From Promerops cafer (lineage: Eukaryota > Chordata > Aves > Passeriformes > Nectariniidae), in the NCBI GenBank assembly GCA_013398275.1, contig VZSE01013530.1:310001-374000 (forward strand): 64,000 bases of DNA, written 5' to 3'. The position numbers and the translations under genes were made by a program. Below, in pieces: positions 36,601 to 47,751 of this stretch. How positions within the stretch are numbered: position 1 is the first letter of the stretch; every line of letters starts with the position of its first letter. Under the pieces are notes generated by a model that saw only the letters and a program-made list of their open reading frames with translations, made no database searches and was not told the DNA's origin.

Positions 36601-39600
36601 TTCTCTTTAGAAAGCCTTGTGGAAGTCAGTATCACGTTTGTAATCTGTTCGTTCACTTCTGCACTCTCCTTGCCAGAAGAAATTGTAGGAGTGGATTAAT
36701 AGAACAAAAAGCTTAATTCCCTCGCTGGTCCTTGGACCCATCCCCTCCTCTGAGGTTGAAAGAGTGTGCACTGAGAGGCACTGAGAGCCCCATGTCAAGA
36801 GAAGTCACAAACACTGTTATGTGAATATGATCTAACAGAGGGTACAGGTCTGCTCTTCCAAAGCCTACAGCCAGCAGAGACCAAGGGGAGACTGAAAGAA
36901 AATCATTCCATTTGTTGGGGTTTTGGGCAAGTCCCCTTTCATTTTCATAGAAACAAAAAAACAATCCACAGGAGGAACTGTGCCACTTGGCAAAAATTAT
37001 GGCTTTAGGGTGAAATCTTTCCTGCACTGGGGGCTGAGAAATGGGTTGGGGGCATAGGGGAGTGGGCACTAGGGAGAATGATTTCATGGAGAAACTCATT
37101 CTGCCAAAGGCAGGAGGACCAGCATCCCCTGACCCTTGGAAGGCGATGATTTAGATGTTAAACTATTTCTGAGCATTCACCCACCTGTAGCCTTTCAGAA
37201 GTGCTGAAGTGCACCTGGTGGCAAAAGGTATTTCCTCTAAGGAAGATCAGTCCCTCCCTGCTTCCCCCGAAGAAGCAGCTAGCAGGCTCCTGGTGGGCTG
37301 GGATTAGTGCTGGAAGTGTTCACTGCCCTGGAGCACAGGAAGCAGCAGCACCTCCCTGAGCAAGGCCTGTGTGCTCTTCAGTGTTTCTCTCTGTGAGCAG
37401 GTACAACAACACGCTCTTCCTGAACCGCCTGAAGGAGGGAGAGGGGGGGTTCTACACATTTTATGCCCTCAACAATGTGACCAATGAATCAGTTACCTTC
37501 AGTATCTCTCTGAAATGTAAGTGGTTGTCAATTCTTTCACCCTGCTTGCCCCTGGGACTGCTTCCTATTTGGAAAAAACAAAAGTTGGTTGGGGTACCAG
37601 GCTGCTTCCAGCTCAGCACCCACAGGACACACAGACCCAGCCCAAACCTGCCTGTGTGTGGCACAGGGGTTCCTTCTGGTTTATTGTTGCATGGAAAGGA
37701 AACCAGAGCATGGGGGATGCCCTCTTCCTCTGGTCACAGCATTCACTGTTTATGTGACTTCCCCAACAGCTTCTCCAAGGGTCTGCAAAATCAAGGTGCC
37801 TGCTGATGACTCCAGCATCCTTCAGTGCACGGCCATCGGGTACCCTGCCCCACGCGTCGAGTGGTACCAGTGCCCCGTCCACTCGGACAGGTGAGAACTG
37901 CCCAGGCCACCGAGCCCCTCCAGCTGTGCCCCTGCCCCTGCCATGCTGGCATTCACTGGGCAGCACCACGTGGCTCCGGGCAGGCAGCTCTGCAGAGCCT
38001 GTCCAGTAGCAGCAACAGGGATGTTGCTCTGATGGAAAAAGAGATTCTTGGGACCTGCCTGAGGAGAGGGGGCACTTTCTATTCTTAAAGTCCTGAGCTT
38101 GAAGAGATTGTCCACCAGTGATTCATGTTCTCCCCATGCTTTTCCAAGGAACATATGGATCCCTTGGAGAAGTGCCCTGGTGTATGTTACTGTAGAGGTA
38201 CATCCTGGCTGGCCCAGTCATCTTTTTTGGGACTTCCACAGGTCTGAGGCTCTGCAGAGCATGGGTTTACTGAGCTACAGAGTCATGGGAAGCAACTGCA
38301 GGTGCCTGGACAGGGCTGTTGTGTCTCAGGACCAGCCCCACTGAAGGGACTGATGGCAGAATACATAAAATGTTAATTATGTGTGCTGAGCCACACAAAG
38401 GCAGTCATGGCTCTGTCTGTACAGGGAGAGATCTTTAATTGGACATAGAGTAACACATCTCACAGAGCTGCAACCCTAATTCCCCGTGTCTCCTCTCTAG
38501 TCTGACACAGGCCCCCACTCAGCTGTGAGCTGCTGTGCTGCAGAGGAGCACTCACTGCCTCCTCTTGCCATCCCTGCAGGTACAGTGAGGACTACAGATT
38601 GATAAGGAATGACTCCAGACCCCAGGTGGTGAACATGTTGCCCTTCCAAGAGGTGGAGGTGGAGAGCATCATCCTCTTTGAGGAGCTGGGTGACAATTTC
38701 ACCTTCTGCTGCGTGGCCATTAACGGGGAAGGGAACGCCTCTGACATGTTTCACTCACTCACCATCACCAGTAAGATACAAACCATCAGCTTGGCAGCAT
38801 GGGGGAGAATCTGGGGGCTTTGAGATTACATACTTTATGTATATCCCCACTGTTTTGCAAGAGGGCTGGAGCAGATTCCACAAGCCTTTATCCTCACAGG
38901 TGTGAGGCTTTGGCATTTGCCAGTCCTAAGAGCCATGTGGGAATTTCTGGCTGGGTTATAGCCTGGAGCCAAAGGCTGACCCACACCATGAGCATCTTAA
39001 AACTGCAGGACTCAGCTCCAGGGCATGGTGCATCCAGCAGTTTCTCAGCCCACGAAAATACAGGGGCTGCCTCTTTTGGTGGGGCTGTTGTTGCTGCACA
39101 GATCTTGGTCCTCAGTCAGTCTGACCTGCACCTGGTACTGTTTGTGTGGAAAGAGGGGGGCATGAGGAGAACCATTGCAGCCTAGAGTTTGGCATGAAGA
39201 CCTTCCCTCAGCTCCCAGCAGCTCCCAAAAGGGCGTACTGAGGGCAGTGCTGGGGTGTGTGGCATACACAGGAATCCAAAGTGAATAGCTGGGCAAAATG
39301 CTCCCAGAGTTGGGATTGAAATAAGAGTGTTTACTCATTTTTCTTTTTTCCCCTCTTTCAGGGAGTGTCATGGCCCTTCCAAACAAGCTCTTCAGCCCTG
39401 TTCTCTCCACCTGCATAGGTGCATTGGTGCTGCTGCTCCTCCTACTCCTCTTCCTGCTCTACAAGTACAACCAGGTCAGATTCCCTGTTGCAAGGCAAGG
39501 GCTGTGAGGACTGCCCAGCCTCAGAGGCCCCACAGCCTCTGCTGGCAGCCAGGCCAGGGACCATTCAGCTTGGAGGTACCAGGAGAGCTGCCTCCTTCAC

Positions 39601-42600
39601 CTCCCCTGCCTCCCAGCTTCCCTCTGGAGTTTCCTGCTGCAGGGCAAAGCTCATGCACCCAACCCAGTGTATTAATACCTCCCCTGCCCTGGTCCTTCAG
39701 TCTTGTAGCCCACAGGTCAGTGTGGTTATTGTTTAGTGTCAGACAAAGGTGCTCACTCTGTGCTGTCAATTGCAGCTGGTTTTGCTCTGGTCCCCACAAA
39801 TCCAGGGACTGAATTAAGGGAGAAAAAGAAAAAGTGGTTTGCAGTTTGCATCTACTTTTTATTCTGCTCACTGCTTTATAAAAAACTGTTTTTATGGAAA
39901 AACAGGATGGTGTTAGAAGAAGTTTGTTTCCAGGAAGTCTTGGTCACTATTTTTATATAAGAACTTGCCCCATTTTCTCTGCAAGGCTCATTTCCAGCAT
40001 TTGGATTCCTTCTCTGTTTTTTTTCCACAAACTGAACCAATCAGTAGCCACCTTTGCTTCATCAGTGGGTGAAAATCTCCTGGTTTTCATCTCTCCCTTT
40101 TGGCACACTTCCTTTGACAGCCTATCAAGGCTGAATATTTTGCAGCCAAGTTCTGGTGCTGGTTCTCAGAGGATCCATCAGAGCCCTCTCTCAGACAAGC
40201 ACCTACAGCTTAGCAGGCAGAGCTGCCTTTGGACAGTGGTCCAGAGACAGAGAAAGATGGATCAATGTGTAAGCACAGATCTGAAATAAATAGCTTTTTG
40301 GAAGGGCTTGCAAGCCCAAGAGAAGCAGGACATGTCTGTAAATAATGTGGTTACCTATCTCAGACAAGTACCAGCCTTCTCTGCTCAAGGACTCCAGCAC
40401 TGCTTCTCTGCCCTGCCTGGTTACTTCTGCCATGACATTCTTGGAAAAGAGAAATTCTTACTTCTCTTTCTCCTTTTTTATTTTACCCTGTAAGGGAAGT
40501 GGGGGTGGGCCAGCTCCACTGTTCTGCTGTGCTCAGCAAGCAGGGGTCCAAGGAAGGAGACACAGTGGGGACATCTCCCTCCAACACCAGCTGGGCACTG
40601 TCAGACACTGCTCTGGTGGGACGTGCTGGATCTCCCAGCTCTGCCATCCCAAATGATGGCAACAGGCTGCTTCCAGTGGCAAGAGAGCCTCCCTCAGTCA
40701 TGGGTGATGACTTGGGGGGACTTCATAACTGCAAAGAGTCCAGGCTGTCCAGAAAAAGCTTCTCTCACGCAGTCCAGGTTCAAAAGATATTTGATGGGCT
40801 GAAATCTATCTTCCCTCTGCACCTGCAGAGTGAGCTTGAGTGGATGCTGGGGCTGGGGAACCCTCCCAGCTTGGGAAGCACTGAGTAACTGGAGCCTCTT
40901 CCTTACAGAAACCCAAGTACCAGGTGCGGTGGAAGATCATTGAGGCCTGTGAAGGCAATAATTACATCTTTATTGATCCCACTCAGCTGCCATACAATGA
41001 AAAATGGGAGTTTCCAAGGAACAACCTCCAGTTTGGTAAGAAACCTTCCCTGCTGCTTGCCTGGTGGCATGAAGCTCATCAGAGAGCTGAAATGCTTCAA
41101 GAGTCAGAGCCAAAGCTCTGGGTGATATCTGAAGCTGCATCCAGACATTCCAGCAGCATCCTTAACCAGGCCTTGCTGCTCTGTTCCACATAGGATGGCA
41201 ATGGGAGGGTGTAACCTTCCCTCCCTCCTCCTTTGCTCCAAGGAAGGCTGCAGGGGTCATGTCCCTCCTCTTGCATGTGGGGTCATTCCTAAGGCACAGA
41301 CTTGGTGAGGCAAAGTTTGGAGATGGCCAATTTCACACCATCTTTGCTCACAGGAGAGCTCCCCACAGATGTTTGCCAGCTCCTGACTAAGGGATGTGTC
41401 ATGTTGTGTGAGCTCAGCAGGAATCCCCATCCACCAGACATCCTCCTCAAGGCTGTGTGCAGGACAACTGCTCAGTCTTTCTCTATAAAATGTCTTAAAA
41501 GTACATTTTTTCTCTCTGCAGGAAAAACTCTTGGAGCAGGAGCCTTTGGAAAAGTGGTAGAAGCCACAGCTTTTGGGCTGGGCAAAGAAGATTCGGTGCT
41601 CAAAGTGGCTGTGAAGATGCTAAAGTGTGAGCACAGAGCAACTTGCAAGGGCTGAAATCCTCCAAGCTCCTCTGGGCAGGATGCAGTGTGTGTTCACCAT
41701 GTGTTGGTGCTCACAGGCTGTAACATCTACTTTTAAAATTTGTTTCTATGCCAAGCACCAGATGCTGGAATCACATTAATGCCTTTTTTGTGGACAAGGG
41801 AGGCCAGAGGCACAGTCAGAGGACATAGTTTTCACTCTAAGTGTGTCTCCTCCTTTTGTTCCATAGCTCTGTCAACACCTTTTTCTGTCCTCTCCCTCAA
41901 TCTCCCCCTTGTCCCTCCCTCAGTCCTTCACACAGTCCTTCTCTCACCTCACAGCATCAGCAGACACGGATGAGCAGGAGGCTCTCATGTCTGAGCTGAA
42001 GATCATGAGTCACTTGGGACACCACGAGAACATTGTTAACCTGCTGGGGGCATGCACCTGTGGAGGTAGGATCCCCCAGCCCTGCTGCCCCCACAGAGCC
42101 CTGGCAGGGCTCCCCCTCTGAGGCACAGCGTGAGCTGATGGGCTGTGTGGATTCTGCTGCCCTCCTAGGGAAATCAGTCCTCAGGACAGGCCTCAGTAAC
42201 ATCATTCTTAATGAACCCTTTCTGCTGCCCTGCCAGGCCCAATCCTTGTCATCACCGAGTACTGTCGCTATGGAGATCTGCTGAATTTCCTGCGGAAGAA
42301 GTCTGAATCCATAATTATCCAGGATTCTGCCCTGGACACCTCTTTAGACAGTGCTGCTGATTACAAAAACATTGAGCTAGAGAAAAAATACATCCGCAGG
42401 TAGGAGCAGAGCTCGGGTGGCTGCGGGGCTGAGCAATGCAGGGCCTGGGTACTCACTGGGGGAAGTGTGAAGAGCACTGTGCTGGGGAGAGATCAAGGTC
42501 AAAGGCCTGGGGACAGGCAGGATACTGGGATGTAAAAGTCACTGGGGTTGCATGTGTTTAGACCTGGTTATAGTTCGGAGTTTTTCCAAGACTTAGCCAG

Positions 42601-45600
42601 CAGTCATTGAATATCCCACAATAAATTCAGGTTTCAGCCCTATCTGTCCTTCCACAATTCAGAAACAAAACTTTTTGGCTTCCTGCACTATTGGGCACAT
42701 GGGTTTGGTAGGATGAAGCTGACTGCTCCCCATCAGCCAAGGGCTTAAAAAAGGGGAACAGTACTTGGAGCCACATAACACAGAGGGCCCAGGTCCCCTT
42801 TCTGAATCAGCTTCAAGTTTGCCCTCAAGCTGCTGTCTAAGTCACCTTCTGCAGGCAGGCATGTGGTTTCTCCTCTTGGTGGACATGGAGCAGGGCAGAA
42901 ACTGCTGGAGGGTTCTAACAGCCTGCCCCCCTCTCTGTTGCTTCTTACTCAGTGACAGTGGCTTTTCAAGCCAGGGTTTGGAAACATATGTTGAAATGAG
43001 GCCTGTGTCATCATCATCATCTTCAGCAGCATCAGATTCTGCGCAAGTCAGGGGTGAGTCAAAGGCTCATTTCTGTGATTTCGTGATTTCTTTCTTTGGC
43101 CATCCTGTCTGGTTTAGCTCTGGGAACCACAACATGCCACAGTTTGAGTTACTTGCCAGCTTTGCAGCAAATCTAAACCTCTGCTTTGAATTTCAGGGAG
43201 AAGCTTGGAGGAAGATGAAGCCAGGGAGGATCTCCGTCCCCTCAATCTCTCTGACCTGCTACAGTTCTCCAGCCAGGTGGCCCAGGGCATGGCCTTCCTC
43301 GCATCAAAGAACGTGAGTGCCAAGAGGACCACTGCCCCCAGCACACCCCGTGGGAAACACCAGTCCAGCCAAGCAGGAGCCACCCATGTTGGCTGCAGAA
43401 GGCTTGGGATGTCTTTGGATGGGGTAGCCAAGCTCTAGCAAGCTGGAAATGTGCCTCTCTGCTCTGTCTGTTGGGTTCAGACAGGCTGGGCCCTGGTGTC
43501 TGGTGTTCCCTGCAGAGCCCTTGTCTCTCATGGCCATCATGGGAGGGCAGTGTTACAGGGGACACCTGGTGCATGTGCATCATGCTGGTCTCAACGTTTT
43601 CTCCCCTGCTTTCACACGAGGTCAGAAACTTTGTTGTGAAGCTTTCTCGCTTTGGCAGCATCCCTGCTGCCCCAGGGACAAGGAACTAAAAGTGGCTGTT
43701 GAGATGACTGCCAGAGCTGGCTCAGAGTGTGAGAGTCACCCTGTGACTGTTTCAGGGATGAGGACACAGTGTCAACAGCCCCTGGTTCTGCGCCTCCCCA
43801 TGTGGGGAAGATATCAGCCCCATGAGTGATTAAGAACAGAGCATGAAATGTCACAGTGTCTTAACATTGCAAATGAAGTGCTTGAAAGAGAGCAACAACG
43901 TAGTTTGTATGTGACATGGTGCCTCAGACAGGGGCTCTTCAAGCAGTACGTTTCCCTTGCCCCTACAAGCATTGTTTTGGTGGCATGCCTAGGCTGTAGG
44001 GAATTTTTTGGGACTGTTGGGGGCCACTGACTGGGTCTCAGTTGTGGTCTCTTCTCCCCAGTGCATCCACCGTGACTTGGCAGCCAGGAATGTGCTCATA
44101 TCAGATGGACGAGTAGCCAAGATCTGTGACTTTGGCCTGGCCCGGGACATCATGAATGACTCCAATTATGTTGTGAAAGGCAATGTAAGTAATTAAAATG
44201 GGCACAAGAGAAGGTACAAGGGTAGGAGGGGCTGGAGCATGAAGGACAGACAGGGTGTAGCATAAGCTGCCAGCTTGTCCCAGTCTGCAGGACTCTCTGC
44301 TCTTCCAGGCCCGCCTGCCCGTGAAATGGATGGCCCCAGAGAGCATCTTTGACTGCATTTACACAGTGCAGAGTGATGTGTGGTCTTACGGCATCCTGCT
44401 CTGGGAGATCTTCTCCCTTGGTAAGAAAGAAGCCAGCTTGCAAGCCTCTCTTGTTTTCTGTGGCTCACTACTGCCTTAATGTATCTGCAGAAAAAATTCC
44501 AAGAATGGAGGAAGGCTGACAAAAATCTAGGTTTATCAGGGCTATAAAACACTGTGTTATGTTTCCAGAGGGACCATTCAAAACAAAGAATCCCACATCA
44601 TTCTCAGACCTCCCTGGGTAGCAATGGCTCAGGCAATGCCCAGGCTGCCTCTTCCCACCCCTCGAGGTTGGAGTGTTGAACACTCTGGTCTGAGAGCCAC
44701 CTCTGCTCCTTTTATTGTCACAGGGAAGAGCCCCTATCCTGGCATGGTGGTGAACAGCAAGTTCTACAGCATGGTGAAGCAGGGATACCAGATGGCCAGG
44801 CCTGACTTCGCTCCCTTGGAAATGTGAGTGGATGCACTGAGATTCACACAGCAGTGACGGGGCTGGAGCTGCCTCATGGCAACAGGCAGGGACACGGCCC
44901 AGGGACCTTGTCCACAGGTCTGCCTGCTGCTCGCAGGTGTCTGCCTTGAGGTTAAGGATGGATCCTACCAGGCTGCTCCTTGCTCCTGTAGGGAAACAAG
45001 GCCTGGGGCAGTCTATCCAGCATCTCCTGTTTAGGGACAGGAGGATGAGAACACTCACATTACTTGTCTACATTCCTGAACTTTAAGGGGTTTTCTTCTT
45101 TTATAAGTTAACTTCTTTTGACTCTGTGATTATGAGAAGACAAGCCTGAGTAGGCTACAGGAGGGTAATGAGTGTAAGCCTGAAGTCTTGGTGGCATAAT
45201 GCTTCTTGTTGATTAGTTTGCTCCATCCACTCCAGTGCTCACCATTCCCTGGAGCACTGCACGTGCACTCACCCTGGGGTTTTTGGAAGAAGACAAGGGA
45301 CTGCTCAGTACTGTGTCCCTGAGATACAGAGTGCTGCAGGGAAGAGCCTGGGGCTGCAAACCCTCCAGCAGCACCATGCAACCTCCCTGTCCCTGTCTGG
45401 CCCTGCAGGTACCGCATCATGCAGGCGTGCTGGAGCCTGGAGCCCACACAGAGACCCACCTTCGACCAGATTGGCTGCTTCATCCAGAAAGAGCTGGAGG
45501 TGCATAAGGAGCAGGTGAGGCCCTCTGGAGAGGAGAAGGGGGAGGATGTCTTTCCCCCTACATGAACACAGCTCCTGGACACGTTCTCTGTGGTATCCCT

Positions 45601-46127
45601 TACCATTAGCTGATGGGAGCAGTGTAGTGTTGGTGCGAAGTGCAGAGAGGCATCCAGCTGAAGGGTTAAGTCACTCCCCACCATGGCCAAAGAGGGCTGG
45701 ACAAGGAAGCACAGCTTTTTGGCAGAAACCTCAATGTGACAGGCAGTCATATACTACCAGTGCAGCACCCTGCCCCATTCCCCTGGACTTGCTGTGCATT
45801 CTCTCAGGACTAGCTGTTCACAAAAGCAGACACATGCCTGCCCTGCCTGTTAGTCATGCCCTGTGGGCACAGCAAAAGGTGGTAATGTGGAGTGAGCACA
45901 TCCCCAGCTGGTCACCCACACTGGAACAGGTGTCAGACACAATCAAAGGGACCCAAACACACTCGAGGTGTTGTGTTTCTTCCTTTTCTTTCAAGGACTA
46001 CACCAACCTCCCCTCCAGTGCTGAGGAAGACAGTGGCTGTGACACCTCCGGCTGCTGTGAGGAGTCCTGCGAGCAAGAGGAGAGTGGGCAGCCCCTTCTC
46101 AAGGGCAACAACTACCAGTTCTGTTAG
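27695..46127 (+). CDS. CSF1R: Colony-stimulating factor 1 receptor, 21 coding exons, 967 aa
   Basis: Class III receptor tyrosine kinase of the plasma membrane that binds CSF1 and IL34 and controls survival and growth of macrophages, microglia and osteoclasts. Coding exons: 27695-27743, 32319-32564, 33361-33645, 34362-34498, 35177-35336, 36207-36396, 37401-37516, 37770-37890, 38580-38770, 39362-39474, 40909-41035, 41522-41626, 41955-42065, 42237-42399, 42953-43053, 43197-43312, 44062-44184, 44309-44420, 44724-44823, 45409-45514, 45996-46127. The joined frame is open for 967 codons (human 972, from memory). The ATG opens a leucine-rich signal peptide and has a good context (GACATGG). The last acceptor ends in AAG, a weak but accepted form. 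Identity is clear from the C-terminal NNYQFC, the TYVEM insert motif and the position between PDGFRB and HMGXB3. Confidence 0.97.
30695..30715 (+). repeat. Poly(A) tract of 21 bases
   Basis: An uninterrupted run of A follows GCAT. No LINE or SINE body and no target-site duplication is visible just upstream, so it is better read as a simple repeat than as the tail of a recent retroposon. Confidence 0.8.
31217..31316 (+). promoter_or_regulatory. CSF1R: Candidate myeloid enhancer motifs in CSF1R intron
   Basis: Within about 100 bp lie two GGAA cores (GGGAAGGAAAG, about 31220), an ATTTGCAAT C/EBP-like site at 31298, and TTTCCTG (AGGAAA on the other strand) at 31310. C/EBP and PU.1/ETS sites together are what FIRE contains in mammals. 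No alignment was possible, so the true enhancer may lie elsewhere in the intron. Confidence 0.25.
31615..31735 (+). mobile_element. MIR-type SINE relic in CSF1R intron 1
   Basis: The piece TGCCTCAGTTTCCTCTCCCA (31641-31660), followed by AATAGGAATAATGATGCTGTC and later TTTTGTTGGTGTCTGCGAGGA, matches the order of the MIR core and tail (CTCAGTTTCCTC, then AATGGGGATAATAAT, then GTTGTTGTGAGGA). The ends are eroded. Elements of this kind are shared across amniotes and some have become enhancers. Confidence 0.6.
32319..38770 (+). other. CSF1R: CSF1R extracellular exons: five Ig-like domains
   Basis: Residues about 17-498. D1 is the exon at 32319 and D2 that at 33361. D3 spans 34362 and 35177, D4 spans 36207 and 37401, and D5 spans 37770 and 38580. 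The Ig cysteine pair is seen in D1, D2, D3 and D5 and is missing from D4, as in the whole class. The D4 contact pair is R365 and E370, with the same five-residue spacing as PDGFRB R380 and E385. At least ten N-glycosylation sequons are visible, including NHT and NSS in D1, NYS in D2, NDT in D3, NNT and NVT in D4, and NFT and NAS in D5. In the family D2-D3 bind ligand. Confidence 0.9.
34098..34272 (-). mobile_element. CR1 LINE 3' end, antisense to CSF1R
   Basis: Starts with AGAATCATAGAATAG, the reverse of the CR1 terminal octamer repeat (ATTCTATG type). It continues through GCTTGGGTGGGAAGACA, AAAATCATCTGGTTTCAA, GGTTGCTCAGGCCCCACC and GATGGGGCAACCTGTGCC, all in the order of the avian CR1 3' region read backwards. 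Only the last 175 bp or so is present, the usual 5'-truncated form. It ends about 90 bp before the D3 exon at 34362. Confidence 0.88.
39362..41035 (+). other. CSF1R: CSF1R transmembrane and juxtamembrane exons
   Basis: The exon at 39362-39474 encodes a leucine-rich helix (about residues 513-531) followed by the stop-transfer YKYNQ. The exon at 40909-41035 encodes the juxtamembrane segment, residues 537-578, with Tyr540 (KYQVRW) and Tyr555 (NNYIFIDP, the Src-family site in mammals). The position of the mammalian IIESYEG tyrosine is a cysteine here (C550 in IIEACEG). The donor after the transmembrane exon is GTCAGA, a weaker form. Confidence 0.9.
41522..45514 (+). other. CSF1R: CSF1R split tyrosine kinase domain exons
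   Basis: Kinase residues about 579-924. Glycine loop GAGAFG (583-588), ATP lysine K610 in VAVK, catalytic HRDLAARN with D782, DFG at 800-802, activation-loop Tyr813 in DSNY, then the APE motif and DVWSYGILLWE. All catalytic residues are intact. From memory mammals have KIGDFG and HRDVAARN here; this protein has KICDFG and HRDLAARN, the forms also found in its neighbour PDGFRB. Confidence 0.93.
42298..43250 (+). other. CSF1R: CSF1R kinase insert with Grb2 and PI3K docking tyrosines
   Basis: The insert is coded by the end of the exon at 42237, all of 42953-43053 and the start of 43197. It keeps DYKNIELEKKY (two tyrosines; the first matches the mammalian Grb2 site) and TYVEMRPV, the PI3-kinase YxxM site. 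Directly after that motif comes a run of six serines encoded by TCA/TCT triplets (about 43002-43025), a coding microsatellite that could vary in length between birds. Confidence 0.88.
45996..46127 (+). other. CSF1R: CSF1R C-terminal tail exon
   Basis: The last 43 residues begin DYTNLPS and end NNYQFC; the tyrosine near the end (Tyr965) is the mammalian c-Cbl-related site. The middle is acidic and unusually rich in cysteine (GCDTSGCCEESC, four Cys within eleven residues), where mammals have a Ser/Glu stretch with a single CC pair. The acceptor is CTTTCAAG. Confidence 0.9.
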
Positions 46128-47360
46128 GTGGGACCTTCACCCTGGGGTTGATCCTTGTCCTGGCTCCACAGAGCTCACCCTAGGACACAGACACCTTCTG
46201 CTTTGACCTTCTCTGTGCTTTCTGAAGTGTGAGTGTTATGGACTGTCTCACCAAAAGGAGAGCGAACGAGTCACCTTGGGGTCCCCGAAGTCTTATCTCA
46301 CACATAGCATAGAGCTGTTAGGATGGTAACAGGCTCCATCTCTACAAGGTACACAGAGGTCCCCAGCACCTGCCTCCCCATGCCCCGGAGAAGGCTGTGG
46401 GAGTTTGGGTTTTGTAGTTTTTAAAAAAATACTTGTCACAGCCAAGTAAGACATTTCCAAGTGTCACTCACATTACCGAACCCTTGGGTTTTGTAAGCAC
46501 ATCTTGAAATATGTCTTGGCACTGGAACTACTCCACACACTCTTTCTTGATGGTCGTGCTCGCTTCCCTTTGTCAGTCTGACCCTGGACATTGCAGTGTG
46601 TTTAGACATAGGTAAAGCTTCTACACAGCATTAAATATGCATTAACCCCTACACTTTCTCATGCAATCCACCTCTCTGCAGCTGATGCTTCTGCAGGGAG
46701 TGTTTGGGTGAAGTGAGCCACAGAGCCAACCCCAGGGTTATGTGAACTTGTGCCTCACTAACAGGAGAGAGGGACAGTTCTTTCTCAGGTAAAACACAGC
46801 AGAAAACAGTGCTCTTCCATGAGAGCACTGACCACAACCCCAATCCAGGAAAGAATGGCAGCTTAAAGGGGTCTACAAATGATCAACATTTCACTTATCC
46901 TACAGAACTTCTGAGTTACTGAGCACATAGCAATCACTGCCTTGTCCCTATTACAGATTTGTATTAAATTTCCTTAATGTACTTTTAATAGTACAACCGA
47001 GGTGATTTTTTTCATAAGCTAGGGCCTAATGCCCTTCAACCAATTTCTCAGCTAGCTCTTGCTCAGGGTTACTACTGCCCCAGCCACCCAGTCCTGTGTA
47101 CCGACCAGAAGTAGCTAAAGAACCTTCTTAGCTTCACCTCACTTGGTGGGTAAAGGATCTTTATTCCAGGTACAGGGCTCAGGCAAACTACAACTGCACT
47201 GCAGGTGGCCTTTGTCACACTCTGAGCAATTTCATTGAGGGACATTTCTGATTCTATTAAACCCAGTTTTATGCTAACACCAAGTGATTCATTCCTCCTT
47301 ACTAAATGGAAAGCTAATGTAACTCTGTCAGCATTATAAAAAATAAAATACTAACAAAAT
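46128..47360 (+). other. CSF1R: Probable CSF1R 3' UTR
   Basis: No coding exon follows the TAG at 46125-46127. Poly(A)-signal candidates are ATTAAA at 46630, 46963 and 47256 and AATAAA at 47342. The last, a canonical hexamer, would give a UTR of about 1.2 kb. AT content rises along the stretch, as is usual for a 3' UTR. Confidence 0.6.
47342..47347 (+). terminator. CSF1R: Candidate poly(A) signal of CSF1R
   Basis: AATAAA, the only canonical hexamer on the + strand between the CSF1R stop and the converging HMGXB3 end. The downstream sequence is not strongly GT-rich, so one of the earlier ATTAAA signals may be used instead. Confidence 0.45.
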
Positions 47361-47751
47361 GAGTCTCTTCTAGGGCTCTAAGGACTGTTCTCAGAGGGGA
47401 ACAGCTCAGAGCATGGGTGATGCACTGGCCCACCCCCTCACCCTGCAACTCTGTTCCTCAGTACCAGTTCTCAAAACCACTCATTATTCTTGTGTAACAC
47501 AAAAACTTATTAAAAGCAAGGTTTTAAAGCTCTGAAATAGTCCCACTGCATGGATATAATGGAATGTAATTTCAGTCGTGATGATGGGACATCCGACAAG
47601 TCACAATGTGGCACATGGCAGCAGCCTCTGGGGCAAGTGTAATGCCAAATGCAGAAGAGATTCAGCAGTGTTTGTGCCTTTTCTCCTGAAGCCATCCAGG
47701 TCTTGTAAACAAAAACAAAAAAAACAACCCAAGTCACAGGACCACAGTTTC
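47361..47751. other. Short gap between convergent gene ends
   Basis: About 0.4 kb separates the likely CSF1R and HMGXB3 cleavage sites. I see no gene in it. On the minus strand it holds the GT- and T-rich stretch expected downstream of the HMGXB3 poly(A) site (about 47700-47745). Confidence 0.5.
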
